From Planctomycetota bacterium (GTDB taxonomy: Bacteria > Planctomycetota > JACOTG01): a stretch of 64,000 nucleotides of DNA. Location: the NCBI GenBank assembly GCA_016178505.1, contig JACOTG010000307.1, forward strand, positions 48,216 to 112,215. Direction: 5' to 3'. The notes beneath the pieces were generated by a model. It was not told the origin of the DNA, ran no database searches, and saw nothing but the letters and a program-made list of their open reading frames with translations. Below, in pieces: positions 51,235 to 61,800 of the stretch. Position 1 is the stretch's first letter. Every line of letters begins with the position of its first letter. The translations under genes and the position numbers were made by a program.

Positions 51235-53097
51235 ATGCCAACGCTGCGATGGATCTCCTTTCCCGTCGTCCTCGGGCTCTCGGCGTGTCATGGCGCGGGA
51301 CCTCCGGTCGCCCCGGCATCAGCCGTCGCCGCGACCGTCCCGGCGATCGACGGCATCAGCGGCGACTCCATCGTGGAAGATATCCGGTTTCTCGCGAGCG
51401 ACGCGCTGCAAGGTCGTCGTGCCGGAAGCGAGGGATGCGAGAAGGCTGCCGCGTACGTCGCGCAGAAGTTTGCGGCGCTCGGGCTCGAGCCGGTTGGAGA
51501 CGATGGATATCTCCAACATTTCGAACTGACCGTCGGCGAATCGCTGGGCACGGACAATTCACTCACCGTCGAGCGCGACGGCACCGTGCACGAGTCCGTG
51601 GTCGAACGAGATTTCATTCCCCTCTCGTTCTCGGCGAGCGCTCACGCCGCGGGTTCGGTCGTCTTCGCGGGATATGGAATCACCGCACCTGAGGCGAGCT
51701 ACGACGACTACAAGGACCTCGACGCGACCGGAAAGATCGTGCTGCTCCTTGATGGCGAGCCGCGTGAGAGCAGCGACAAGCCGGTGTTCGGGGACTCGAA
51801 GCCGTCGGCATGGTCGCAGCCTCGACTCAAGGTGAGCACCGCAAAGGAGCACGGCGCGGTGGGCGTCGTGTTCGTAACCGGAATCATCGGACACGAGCGT
51901 GAGGACGACGACCTGCCACGGCTTTCGCGCTCCGGCGGAGACGTCGGAGTGCCGGTCGTGCACATCCGTCGCACGGTGTCGGAGGAATGGCTGCGGGCCG
52001 TAGGCAGAGACATGGCCACGGCTCAGGGCGAAATCGACGAGAAGATGCAGGGAGCCAGCTTCGACCTCGGGTTCAAGGCGACGCTCGCAACGGATGTGCG
52101 ACGTGAGCGACGGCGTACGGACAACGTACTCGGCGCGATCCCGGGGCGCGACCCTGGGCTCGCCCACGAGGTGCTCGTGATCGGCGCTCACTATGATCAT
52201 CTCGGACTCGGCGGCGAGGATTCGCTCGCCCCGAACGAGACCGGGCAGGTCCACCACGGCGCGGACGACAACGCCAGTGGAACGGCCGCAATGCTCGCGC
52301 TCGCACGCGCGTTCTCGACGTCGAAGGAGGGATGCGCGCGAACGATGCTCTTCGCAGCGTGGAGTGGCGAGGAGGAAGGATTGCTCGGTTCGGCTCATTA
52401 CGTGCAACACGCGCGGTTCCCGATCGCGGCGACGGAGGCGATGATCAACCTCGACATGGTCGGTCGCCTTCGCGACAACGTTCTGTACGTCGGTGGCGTC
52501 GGGACGAGCCCCGCGTTCGGTCCGCTGCTCGAGAACAACAACCGCGACGTGGGGCTGAAACTCAAGCTCATGGTGGAAGGCGTCGGCCCGAGCGATCACA
52601 CGTCCTTCTACCTCGCGAAATGCCCGGTCCTGTTCTTCTTCACGGGCGTACACTCGGACTACCACCGACCTTCAGACGTCGTCGGGATGATCGACCCGCG
52701 CGGAATCGAAAGGGTGACGCGGTTCGTCTACCGGGTCTCGTCGGACCTCCTGAGGAACCCGAAGCGCCCGGAGTACGCGGCGACGGCAGTGCCCCCACAG
52801 GGCCGCAGCGGTGAAGGACGAACGGGATACGGCCCCGCATGGTTCGGCTCGGTTCCGGCGTTCGGTGAATCGTCCGGCGGATATCTCGTGCAAGCCGTGA
52901 CCGACGGAAGCCCGGCGCAGGCAGCAGGCGTGCACGCCGGCGACCTGATCGTTCGGTTCGACGGCAAGCCCGTCTCTAGCCTCGAAGACTACATGGCAGT
53001 CCTTCGTCGAAAGCGTCCTGGGGACGTGGTCGAGGTCGTGGTGAAGCGAGACGGCAACGAGGTCACGCTGACGGCCACGCTCGGCAAGCGAAAGTGA
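51235..53097 (+). CDS. M28 family peptidase with C-terminal PDZ domain
   Basis: LVIGAHYDHLG, HHGADDNASGTAAMLALARAF, AAWSGEEEGLLGS, INLDMVGR; C-terminal PDZ. Confidence 0.92.
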   Translation: MPTLRWISFPVVLGLSACHGAGPPVAPASAVAATVPAIDGISGDSIVEDIRFLASDALQGRRAGSEGCEKAAAYVAQKFAALGLEPVGDDGYLQHFELTVGESLGTDNSLTVERDGTVHESVVERDFIPLSFSASAHAAGSVVFAGYGITAPEASYDDYKDLDATGKIVLLLDGEPRESSDKPVFGDSKPSAWSQPRLKVSTAKEHGAVGVVFVTGIIGHEREDDDLPRLSRSGGDVGVPVVHIRRTVSEEWLRAVGRDMATAQGEIDEKMQGASFDLGFKATLATDVRRERRRTDNVLGAIPGRDPGLAHEVLVIGAHYDHLGLGGEDSLAPNETGQVHHGADDNASGTAAMLALARAFSTSKEGCARTMLFAAWSGEEEGLLGSAHYVQHARFPIAATEAMINLDMVGRLRDNVLYVGGVGTSPAFGPLLENNNRDVGLKLKLMVEGVGPSDHTSFYLAKCPVLFFFTGVHSDYHRPSDVVGMIDPRGIERVTRFVYRVSSDLLRNPKRPEYAATAVPPQGRSGEGRTGYGPAWFGSVPAFGESSGGYLVQAVTDGSPAQAAGVHAGDLIVRFDGKPVSSLEDYMAVLRRKRPGDVVEVVVKRDGNEVTLTATLGKRK

Positions 53098-53172
53098 CGC
53101 GCTCGAAGTCTTGTTCGGCCGACGCGCACCAGTAGAATTCCGCCGCGTCTTCGGGATGCGGTTGGGTGTTGG

Positions 53173-53835
53173 ATGCTTGCCCATGACTCGAGTGAATTGG
53201 GGAAAGAGAGTCCCGTGAGATTCATTCCACGCGAAGAGAAGTTTTTCGACCTGTTCGATTCGGCGGCTCGCTGCCTCGCAGAAGCCGTCGGCATCTTCCG
53301 CGACACGCTCGATCGCTACGAGCGGCTAGATCTGGCTACGATCCGAATCAAGGAACTCGAGCACGAGGGCGACAAGATCACGCACGACACGATGGACAAG
53401 CTCAACAAGACGTTCATCACGCCCATCGATCGTGAAGACATCCACGACATCATTTCGAGGCTGGACGACGTGCTCGATTATGTCGACGCCACGATCCACC
53501 GGATGCTCCTTTACAAGGTTTCGGCGCCGACGAAGTTCCTCAAGGACCAGACCGACGTGCTGGGGCTCGCCGTCCGCGAAGTCGGCGCTGCGCTCCAGGA
53601 CCTGCGCAATCTCAAGAACCCCACCGAGATCCTTCACCACTGCATCGAGATCAACCGACTGGAGAACGAAGGAGATGTGCTGTTGCGTCAAGCAGTCGCG
53701 TCCCTGTTCCAGAACGCGAAGGACCCGATCGAAGTGATCAAGTGGAAGGAGATCTACGAGAACGTCGAGACGGCGATCGATCGCTGCGAGGACATTGCCA
53801 ACGCCATCGAGTCCGTCGTGGTGAAGAACGCCTGA
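53173..53835 (+). CDS. DUF47/PhoU-like family protein
   Basis: FIPREEKFFDLFDSAARC...ELEHEGDKITHDTMDKLNKTFITPIDREDIHDIISRLDDVLDYVDA. Confidence 0.92.
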   Translation: MLAHDSSELGKESPVRFIPREEKFFDLFDSAARCLAEAVGIFRDTLDRYERLDLATIRIKELEHEGDKITHDTMDKLNKTFITPIDREDIHDIISRLDDVLDYVDATIHRMLLYKVSAPTKFLKDQTDVLGLAVREVGAALQDLRNLKNPTEILHHCIEINRLENEGDVLLRQAVASLFQNAKDPIEVIKWKEIYENVETAIDRCEDIANAIESVVVKNA

Positions 53836-53856
53836 TCGATCGAGAGGCCCCGTCGC

Positions 53857-56800
53857 TCACGCAGGCCGCGACGTCTCCAGCGCTTTCTGGACGAGTGGCC
53901 GCACAAGCGGCGACCGGTCGTTCTCGGCGCGTCGCAACGCTTCGCGCGCCTCCGCCGTGCCGAACTGCGTCAACGCCCATGCCGCGGCGTAACGAACGCG
54001 CTCGGGATAACGCGGACCGAGGACGACGAGTTTGCTCGAAAGGAGATAGCGAGCCAGCTCGGGAACGACGCGCGGGTCGCCGATCTTTCCGAGCGTCAGG
54101 CAGCCTTCGTAGAGCACGTCTTCCTCGCCGCCGTTTCGCATGCGCCGGACGATCGCATCGGTCGTTTCGCGCCGGCGAATCCGTCCGAGCTGAACGAGTG
54201 CCTCGACGGCGATGGTGCGCTCCGGATGCGCCAGTGGCTCGAGGAAGACGGCGACTTGATCGATGGGCAATCGAGCGAGAACTTGGGCCGCTTCCAGCCG
54301 GACCGCGCGACTCGGCTGGACCAGCGCGAGCTTCAGCTCTTCCGTGAAATCGGCGCCCAAGATGTCCAAGACGCCGATCAATCGCCGCAGATCCTGCTCC
54401 GGCGTCCCCGGGCTCACCGCGCGCCGCACTTCTGCGACTGCCTTCACCCCGAGCTCGCGAATCTGCTCGGCTGCGACCTGGCGAACGCGAAGGTCGTCGC
54501 GTGACTGAATGAGGCGAATGAGTGCAGGCAGCGCTTGGTCACCCATGGCTCGAACGACCGCGAGGGCGTCGGAATTGCGTTTCGGATCGCCGTTCGTGAG
54601 GTCGGCGGCAAGGAGCTCGAACGTCGCCCCCTTGCACAAGTCCTTGAGTCGTTCGCGGACCTCGCCGTCGCGTCCGAGCGTTCGTCCGTTGCCTTGGACG
54701 CGGTCGGTAAGGGTCTGCACGAGCCTCACCGCCGCGGCGCCCTCGCCCCGCCTCAATCGATACTGCACGAGCTCGGCGAGAAGCGCGGCCATCTCGGAAA
54801 CGACGGCAGGGTCCCCGTCCGTCGCGAATCGGGCGAGCAGTGCATCCTCGGTGGCCTTCATCCAAGAGGCTTCGACCTTCGAGGCGAGCTTTCCGAGGAC
54901 GCCTCGGAGGACGCGCAGCGCGTCGAGTCGCGTCCGCGGGTCGGGCTTTCCCAACTCACCGACGAGCCGCGCAGGCAGATCCGATCCGTGGCTGGCTTCG
55001 CGCGACCAGTGATCGATGGACGCTTGGAGGTCGGGTGCGACTCCCATTTCGCGAATGTACTGCTCGAGTGCCGCCGCGAGCGTCGGGTCGCCGACCCACG
55101 GAGCCGGCTCCGGCGATGAGCTGACGTTCGCCATGTCGCCGGCCGCGGCCGCCGCGCTCGCGCCCGCGACGACATAGAGCCGCTGGTCGACGCTCAGGTG
55201 CTGGATCCCCTTCTCGTCGAGCTTGCGGTCCCAGTATTCGGGGTCGTACACGGGCTCGCTGCGCCCGCAAACGATCTCGATGAATCCTTCCAGTTCTCGA
55301 GCTTCCACGTCGCGGGCAATCGTCAAGCTGCGAATGTGGAAATTCTTGAGGAGGTCGAGGAACTCTCGTGCGCCGGCGACGAAGCGCCTCGGGTCTATCG
55401 TCGCGCCGTTCACCACGAGATCCTCATGAGCCGAGCTGATGGTGAAAACCACGCAGGTTTCGAAGACGCGGCTCATCGCACGGCGCAGATCCTCGAGCGA
55501 CGTCGCGATCATCCGACTGCCGGGCGGGTACAGCGCACGGTTCTTGATCGCAGCAGAGAAGAATCGGAACACGTCTTTCAGCAGCGTCGTCTCGCGTTCC
55601 GTGAGCGGCGCGTCGGCCTCTGGGATTCGCGCGCGAGACGACCTCGGAATGACGCCGCCTTGAGGGACGACTCCGCCCCGCCAGCGGTCGAGTGCCGCGC
55701 CGTAGTATGCCGCGCGGTCTCGATTTCTAGAGCGTCCGTAGTGGTACGCCAATCGACCTATGATGGCCTCGAGCCCCGTGCGGTGCTTCTCCTCTTCGGC
55801 ACGGGCGATTCGCTCGTGGAGCTCCGCGCGGCGATCGTCCGGGGTCTCGGACTCCTTCAGTTCGCGGAACCGATTGCTCGCGAAGACGAACTCGTCGACG
55901 TTGAACGGGTTGGCGGCGCGGACGAGGTTGTGGCCCGCGGCGCGGTCGAGGAACTCGAGGATCTCGGACTCCCCCATGCCCGTCACGTTTCGGAGCATCT
56001 TCAGATCGAACTTCGACCCGATCAACGCCGCACTTTGGACGACGCGTTCCGTGTCGCGATCGACGTTCGTCCACGCGGCACGAACGGCCTCGTCTAGCGT
56101 CGACGGAAGCGACCAATCCGCGATCGGGCCCAGCTCGAATCCGTGCTTCGTCCGCCGGATCGCATGCGACGCTGCGAGCCACCGCAACAAGGCTTCGAGG
56201 AACAGAGGGTTTCCCCCGGACACGTGTGCAAGCTTCTCGACCGCGGCCGCGTCCGGTTCGATCCCCGGAAACGCCGCCTCCAACAATTCGCGGGTCTGGG
56301 AGACGGTGAACGGCCGGAGCTGTACGTCGTATCGCGACGAGCCACCGGTCGGTACCCACTCGAGAAGGGCGCCGAGGCACTCGTGTGGAGGATTCGCGGC
56401 GAGTGCTTCTTCACGGACGGTCGCAACGACCAAGAACGGGAGCTTCGACGACTCGAGAGCGCGCAGCAGGAGCTCGAGCGATTCGCGGTCGATGAACTGA
56501 AGGTCGTCGAGGAAGATGACGCGTCCGCGGCTTCCCGCAGCAGCCCCGAGCATTCGAGGAAGCGTCGAACCGAGAATCGAGGTCAGGTCGGCCGGCGTCG
56601 GCGGAGCGTCAGCCGTCTCGCCCACGAGGGCTCGCACGGCCCGAAGCTCGTCCTGCTCGAGAACTTCGCGAAGCTTCGGCCCGAGCTCGCCACGCCACAA
56701 CGGCCCGACGAGCGCCGCCATCGCAGAAAGCGGTTGCCGCGCGTCCTGCTCCTGCAGGGACGCCCAAAGCACGGTCGCATTGGCGGTGGTCGCCATCTCC

Positions 56801-57582
56801 CTGAGATTCGAGAGAAGGCGGGTCTTGCCGCTGCCGACGTCTCCGCGCACGAGCAGGAGTGCTCGCAATGGTGCGTCGGCCGCGCGGGAGCCGCCGGATC
56901 GCGTGAGCAAGCTCCGGAACTGCTCTCGGATTTCCTCGCGGGCGATCAGCTTCTTGCACGGCAATTGCTCGACCGGGGGGTCCGGCGAGGATGCCGAAGA
57001 TTCCGACCTCTCGTGAACGGAGACCTGGTCGCGACCCCGTCGCTTCGAAACGTAGAGTGCGCGGTCGGCCGATTCGATGAGGGCCTCCGGCCGATCGCCG
57101 TCGTCCGGAAACGTCGCGACGCCGATCGATAGCGTCAGCGGCAGGCTCCCTTTTCCACCCGGCAGCGCGAGAGCCCGCCGGCGTACCTCGTCGAGCAAGT
57201 CGTCGGCGATGAGCCGCGCTTCCGACTTCGGTGAGCCCGGCAACACCACCGCGAATTCGTCTCCCGCGTACCGCACGACGACGCCGGGATCCTTCACGTG
57301 GTCACAGAAAATCTGCGACACGTGAACCAACGCGTGATCCCCCTCGAGGTGGCCGAAATGGTCGTTGATCGTCTTGAAGTGATCGAGATCGATCATGAGA
57401 AGCGAGACAGGAGAACCGGCGGGATCGTTCCAGACGATCTCCTCGCGGAGATACTTGAAGAAATAGCGCCGGTTGCGGATCCGGGTCAGGTCATCGCGAT
57501 AAACGAGCTCGGCAAGACTCTCGGTTACGACGACGGGTTCTTCCCCGGCTCCAGGCGCGACGCCCACCTCGGGCTTGGTCAT
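53857..57582 (-). CDS. GGDEF domain + STAND/AAA ATPase + HEAT-repeat fusion protein
   Basis: VVVRYAGDEFAVVLPGS; Walker A LLLVRGDVGSGKTRLL; RVIFLDDLQFID; C-terminal HEAT repeats. Confidence 0.85.
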   Translation of the reverse strand: MTKPEVGVAPGAGEEPVVVTESLAELVYRDDLTRIRNRRYFFKYLREEIVWNDPAGSPVSLLMIDLDHFKTINDHFGHLEGDHALVHVSQIFCDHVKDPGVVVRYAGDEFAVVLPGSPKSEARLIADDLLDEVRRRALALPGGKGSLPLTLSIGVATFPDDGDRPEALIESADRALYVSKRRGRDQVSVHERSESSASSPDPPVEQLPCKKLIAREEIREQFRSLLTRSGGSRAADAPLRALLLVRGDVGSGKTRLLSNLREMATTANATVLWASLQEQDARQPLSAMAALVGPLWRGELGPKLREVLEQDELRAVRALVGETADAPPTPADLTSILGSTLPRMLGAAAGSRGRVIFLDDLQFIDRESLELLLRALESSKLPFLVVATVREEALAANPPHECLGALLEWVPTGGSSRYDVQLRPFTVSQTRELLEAAFPGIEPDAAAVEKLAHVSGGNPLFLEALLRWLAASHAIRRTKHGFELGPIADWSLPSTLDEAVRAAWTNVDRDTERVVQSAALIGSKFDLKMLRNVTGMGESEILEFLDRAAGHNLVRAANPFNVDEFVFASNRFRELKESETPDDRRAELHERIARAEEEKHRTGLEAIIGRLAYHYGRSRNRDRAAYYGAALDRWRGGVVPQGGVIPRSSRARIPEADAPLTERETTLLKDVFRFFSAAIKNRALYPPGSRMIATSLEDLRRAMSRVFETCVVFTISSAHEDLVVNGATIDPRRFVAGAREFLDLLKNFHIRSLTIARDVEARELEGFIEIVCGRSEPVYDPEYWDRKLDEKGIQHLSVDQRLYVVAGASAAAAAGDMANVSSSPEPAPWVGDPTLAAALEQYIREMGVAPDLQASIDHWSREASHGSDLPARLVGELGKPDPRTRLDALRVLRGVLGKLASKVEASWMKATEDALLARFATDGDPAVVSEMAALLAELVQYRLRRGEGAAAVRLVQTLTDRVQGNGRTLGRDGEVRERLKDLCKGATFELLAADLTNGDPKRNSDALAVVRAMGDQALPALIRLIQSRDDLRVRQVAAEQIRELGVKAVAEVRRAVSPGTPEQDLRRLIGVLDILGADFTEELKLALVQPSRAVRLEAAQVLARLPIDQVAVFLEPLAHPERTIAVEALVQLGRIRRRETTDAIVRRMRNGGEEDVLYEGCLTLGKIGDPRVVPELARYLLSSKLVVLGPRYPERVRYAAAWALTQFGTAEAREALRRAENDRSPLVRPLVQKALETSRPA

Positions 57583-57692
57583 CAGCCTCCTCGGAATCGG
57601 AGCGGCACGGCTCCGTCAGCAGTGCCCCAGGTAACTATCGGGTAAAGGCTGATCCGACCTGAAGCACCCCTCCCCGGGGATGGAGATGGGTG

Positions 57693-58025
57693 TTAACGAG
57701 AAGGAAAGTGGTACTCGAGAACTTCGTTGAACTTGATGGCGATCCCGACCAGCGGATTGCCGCGCTCGTGAAGTGTTTCAAATCGGATGATCTGACCTTC
57801 CGTGCGAAGTAGGACCGGATCTCCGCTGGAGACTTCGATTTCGAGCCGCACGCGCGAGCCCAAGACGAAAGGCGCGTCGACGTCGGGACTGACCATGTAC
57901 ATTCCACCCAAGCTGATGTTGCGCGATTCGCCCAGAATCTCTCGATCTCTGAATTGTTCGAGCCGGAGTCGAACTTTGCAGCGGCTGTCGTCGCGCGCAA
58001 ACCCCCTTAGGTCTCGCTGTGTCAT
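57693..58025 (-). CDS. PilZ domain protein
   Basis: RDDSRCKVRLRLEQF...SRNISLGGMYMVSPDVDAPFVLGSRVRLEIEV...GIAIKF. Confidence 0.85.
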   Translation of the reverse strand: MTQRDLRGFARDDSRCKVRLRLEQFRDREILGESRNISLGGMYMVSPDVDAPFVLGSRVRLEIEVSSGDPVLLRTEGQIIRFETLHERGNPLVGIAIKFNEVLEYHFPSR

Positions 58026-58104
58026 TTGATCCCAACCCGCCCGCCGGCGAAGTAGCCCGAAATCTAGACCAGTCCCGCTAGTAATTGCCTCGAGCGCGCG
58101 CCGA

Positions 58105-58164
58105 GGTAACAGAATTTTCGCGTCGACGAGAAAAAAATGCGGAGTCCAAAAATTCTGTTACCTT
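58105..58164. repeat. Perfect 15-bp inverted repeat with 30-nt spacer in the divergent intergenic region
   Basis: aggtaacagaatttt (58105-58119) ... aaaattctgttacct (58150-58164). Confidence 0.9.
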
Positions 58165-58249
58165 GCGATCGCGAAGTGGCAATTCAGGGGTAAAGGCAGC
58201 CGCCGAGAGATAGAGACGGGGCACCAGCAGGGAAGCGACCCCCGATCCG

Positions 58250-58828
58250 ATGACGCCGTCCGACTCAGACCTGGTCGCAGAGACGCTCCGTGGTGAGCGG
58301 GGTTCGTTCGATCGCCTGCTGCATCGCTACCGGAGCGCTGTGATGTCGTACCTCGGCGCCTGTGGGTGCAGTCGCTTCGACGTGGAGGACCTGTGTCAGG
58401 AAACGTACATCCGCGCATTTCTGACGCTGAAAGAGTGCGACACGAGCCAACCCTTCGTCGGATGGCTCCTCGGCATCGCACACAACGTGTGCCGGCACCA
58501 CCGGCGCAGAGCTCGCCTGATGATGGACGCGATCCAGAAGCTCGGGCTTCAAACGTTGCGCAAGGCCGAGGCGCAGCCGCTGGCCGCATCGGTCGACTTC
58601 GCCGAGCAGCGAGCGGCAGCGGTCAGAACCGCTGTGGAATCGCTGGGCAGCCCGCTTCGAGCGGTGTTGTTCCTTCGGTTCGATCAACACATGAGCATCG
58701 AGGAGATTGCGGGAGTCGAGCGCATCTCCATAGCTTCGACGAAGATGCGGCTGCTCCGAGCACGCCGCCTCCTTCGACAGCGACTCGCACAATGGCAACT
58801 GTCAGCTTTTCGGGGTAAGGGCCGATGA
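58250..58828 (+). CDS. ECF-type RNA polymerase sigma factor
   Basis: FDVEDLCQETYIRAFLTL, VGWLLGIAHNVCRHHRRR, SLGSPLRAVLFLRFDQHMSIEEIAGVERISIASTKMRLLRARRLLRQRL. Confidence 0.92.
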   Translation: MTPSDSDLVAETLRGERGSFDRLLHRYRSAVMSYLGACGCSRFDVEDLCQETYIRAFLTLKECDTSQPFVGWLLGIAHNVCRHHRRRARLMMDAIQKLGLQTLRKAEAQPLAASVDFAEQRAAAVRTAVESLGSPLRAVLFLRFDQHMSIEEIAGVERISIASTKMRLLRARRLLRQRLAQWQLSAFRGKGR

Positions 58829-61800
58829 GCTTCCATCCAAGCGAAAAGACGTTGTGGGAGATTCTGGACGGCGAACCCGGGTTCGCCGAGTCCAGGAACG
58901 TCCTAACCCACGTCGCCGAGTGTCGGTCGTGTTCTGAGTCTCTCCAAGAGATGCGGACACTCGAAGGAGACCTGGAGGCTTACTTCCAGGCGTGCGCGAC
59001 GCGATACGGTGACATGCCGCAGCCACTCGTCGACTGGCACGAAGTCGACCGACGGCAGCGACGTCCGCGACGACGGCGACTTCTCCTCGCGCTGAGTTCG
59101 ATCGCAGCCGCGGCAGCGATCGCCGTCGCATTCGTCCTTCTATTCGCCCGCGACCGTTCCGCCCGCGTCGAACGGCTGCAAGGTTGGCTCTTGGCCGGCT
59201 CCGGCAGGAGCCTGGAGGCGCTGTCGCAAACCGATCGATTGGGAGCTGCAACGCGCGTCGTCGCGCTGTCCGACACGATCGCACTTCTCGAGGCGCCGGC
59301 GACCGGAGCCCGATTCGAGATCGACGGGCGCGCCGACCTCGAGATCACCCCCGGTGGCGTCGCGCTTCGCGAGGGCTCGATTCGCGGCGAGCAGAACGCG
59401 CATGTCGAAGTGCCGGCGCTCGCCGTCTCGGCAGATGGCGACGATTTCCGGATTTCGCTCGACGCGGAGGGCTGCACGGTTCGCGCGGGTGAAAGAGCGG
59501 TTCGAATCGTCGTCGCAGGCGGGGCCGGCGCATTCGACCAAACCGTCGCTGCCGGGCACTGCGTCAAGATCTCGCCGGGATGCCAGCCTTGGCTCGAAAA
59601 AGACTCGTCGAACGTCTGCGAGGAGCTCCCGACAGTGTCACCATTCCCAATTGCATTGCGTGATGCAGAAGTCGGGTCTGGAACCAGTACGAATCCCTCC
59701 GTACGGCGACGACACGCCGCGGAGCTCCTCGCGGACTCGATTCATTCTACGGCAAGCACCGTCCGAAGGCGCGCAGTCGAAGCGATCGGATTGATCCCCG
59801 TCGACTCGCTCGGTGATGAAGCGCTTCTCATCGCCGGCCAGGCCGACGAAGTCCCCGCCGTCCGCGTCGCCGCCGTCGATTCGGCCGTGCGTGCGCATGC
59901 GCACGACGCCGTGGCGAAGCTGAGCTTGCTCCTCGAATCCCCGAAAACGACTCTCGACGTCCGGATCGCCGCCGCCCGAGCGCTCGGGCGTGTCGAGTCG
60001 ACTCCGGCGACGGAAGCCGCACTCAGAGCCCTCGCCACGCGCCCCACGCGTCAAACGCCGGCATCGGACGTCGCCGACGTCGCTTCGGTGTACGACGCCC
60101 TGCTCAACGACCTTCAGTCGGGAGCCGACGCCGACAAGTCCGTCGGCCTCGCGATGCTCGCTCGGACGTCCGGCACGCCCGACGGTCTTCCAGAGGCCGT
60201 GCGCGCGTTCGAGAGCCGGTTCCGCATCGCTGCGATCCGCCTGGCACTCGTCGCGGGAGGCGAGGATGTCACGCCTGCGTTGGTGGAATTCCTCGACGAC
60301 CCCGATCCGCGAGTCGCAGCCGAAGCCGTGCTCGTTCTCGGACTTCGGCATGAAGCCACTCCTCGCGCGTCCGACGACTCGGTTCCCCCTGAAATCGTCG
60401 GCGCGATGCAACGGCGCCCGAACGATTCGGCATTTCAGGCGCGAGCCGTCTACGCACTCGGTCTGTTTGCGGATTCGACGACGCTCCCGTCGGTGCTCGC
60501 AGCAGCGTCATCGGACGATCCCGTGAAGCGGCGACATGCTGCGTTCGGAATAGGAAACGTCTTGACCGACCGGGCGGATTCGCTCGACGCGTCCGCGACA
60601 GCCGCGGGACGCGATGCGCTGAAGAAGCTCCTCGTCGACCCCGACGACGGCGTTCGCAACGAAGCGGTTTCCGCCCTTCGACGCGTCTTGCATTCGTCGC
60701 CGGGAGATGCCGCGATCGCGTTCGTACCTCGGCTGGACGACGCATCGGAAATCGTCCGGCACGGCGCCGCACTCGCCCTTCTTTCGGCCCCGAGCGAGGA
60801 GGCGGCCGAGCCCCTGCTGCGTCGCTTCGAGAACACGGACGAAACGAGTTCGATGGTCCGCGCCGCGTGCGCGCAGGCTTATGGCGCATGCGGCCGATCG
60901 GCCGCATCGGCGGCTCTTCGCCGCGCGCTTCCGCAGGCCGACGCCATCGTCGCTCGCGGGATTCTTCTCGGGCTGCGGTCCGCGTTCGACGGGACGGGTG
61001 AGGACGACATCTTGGCGCTCCTGGACTCGCCCGACGCAGGGATCTGCGTCGCCACCATCGAGTGTCTGCGGTCCGTTCGCGCGAAGCTGTCGTCGCGCGA
61101 CGCAACGCTTCGCCGGATCGCGCTGCTGGTCACGAGCCCGTCGACGACTGTTCGCCAGGCAGCCATTGGATTCCTCTCCTCATGGGGCCCAAGCACGCCG
61201 ATGGAGATCGAGACGTGGATCCTTCCTGCGCTGCGGGATCTAAACCCGGCCGTGCAGCTGGAAGCAGCGATCGCGCTGTCTCGCGCGGGCCGTCCGGAAG
61301 GGCCCGAGTACATCGTCAAGCGCCTCTCGTCGCCCGATCCAAACGCGAAACCCGCGGAGAGCAGAGCCGACAGGATTCGCGTGCTGAGCGCGATACGAGA
61401 TCTCGCATCTCCACTTCCGACTGCGATCGCGCGAGCTGCAGAGGAGCTCGAAACCCGAGGCTCCCTGGATGACGAGGCGACGGTTGCCGCTCTTCTGCAG
61501 CTCGCAATCGGATTCGATCGACCGGCTTCGGATGCGCTCCTCGAAGCAGCAGGACGGTCGCGCAATCCGTGGATCCAAATCGGTGGCACCTGCGCACTCG
61601 CGCGCCGCACGCAGGATCGATCGCTGATCTCGAACGCGTTGGATCGTCCGGGACGGCCGAGAGATCTCGTTCGAGCGCTGGCGGATCTGCCGCAGCAGGA
61701 TCGCGACGACTTGCGCGACGGAACCGTCACCGACGCCGTGATCCATGCCATCGAGTACGCGTTCACGCAATGGCCTGCCGACACCATCCTGCACGTGGAT

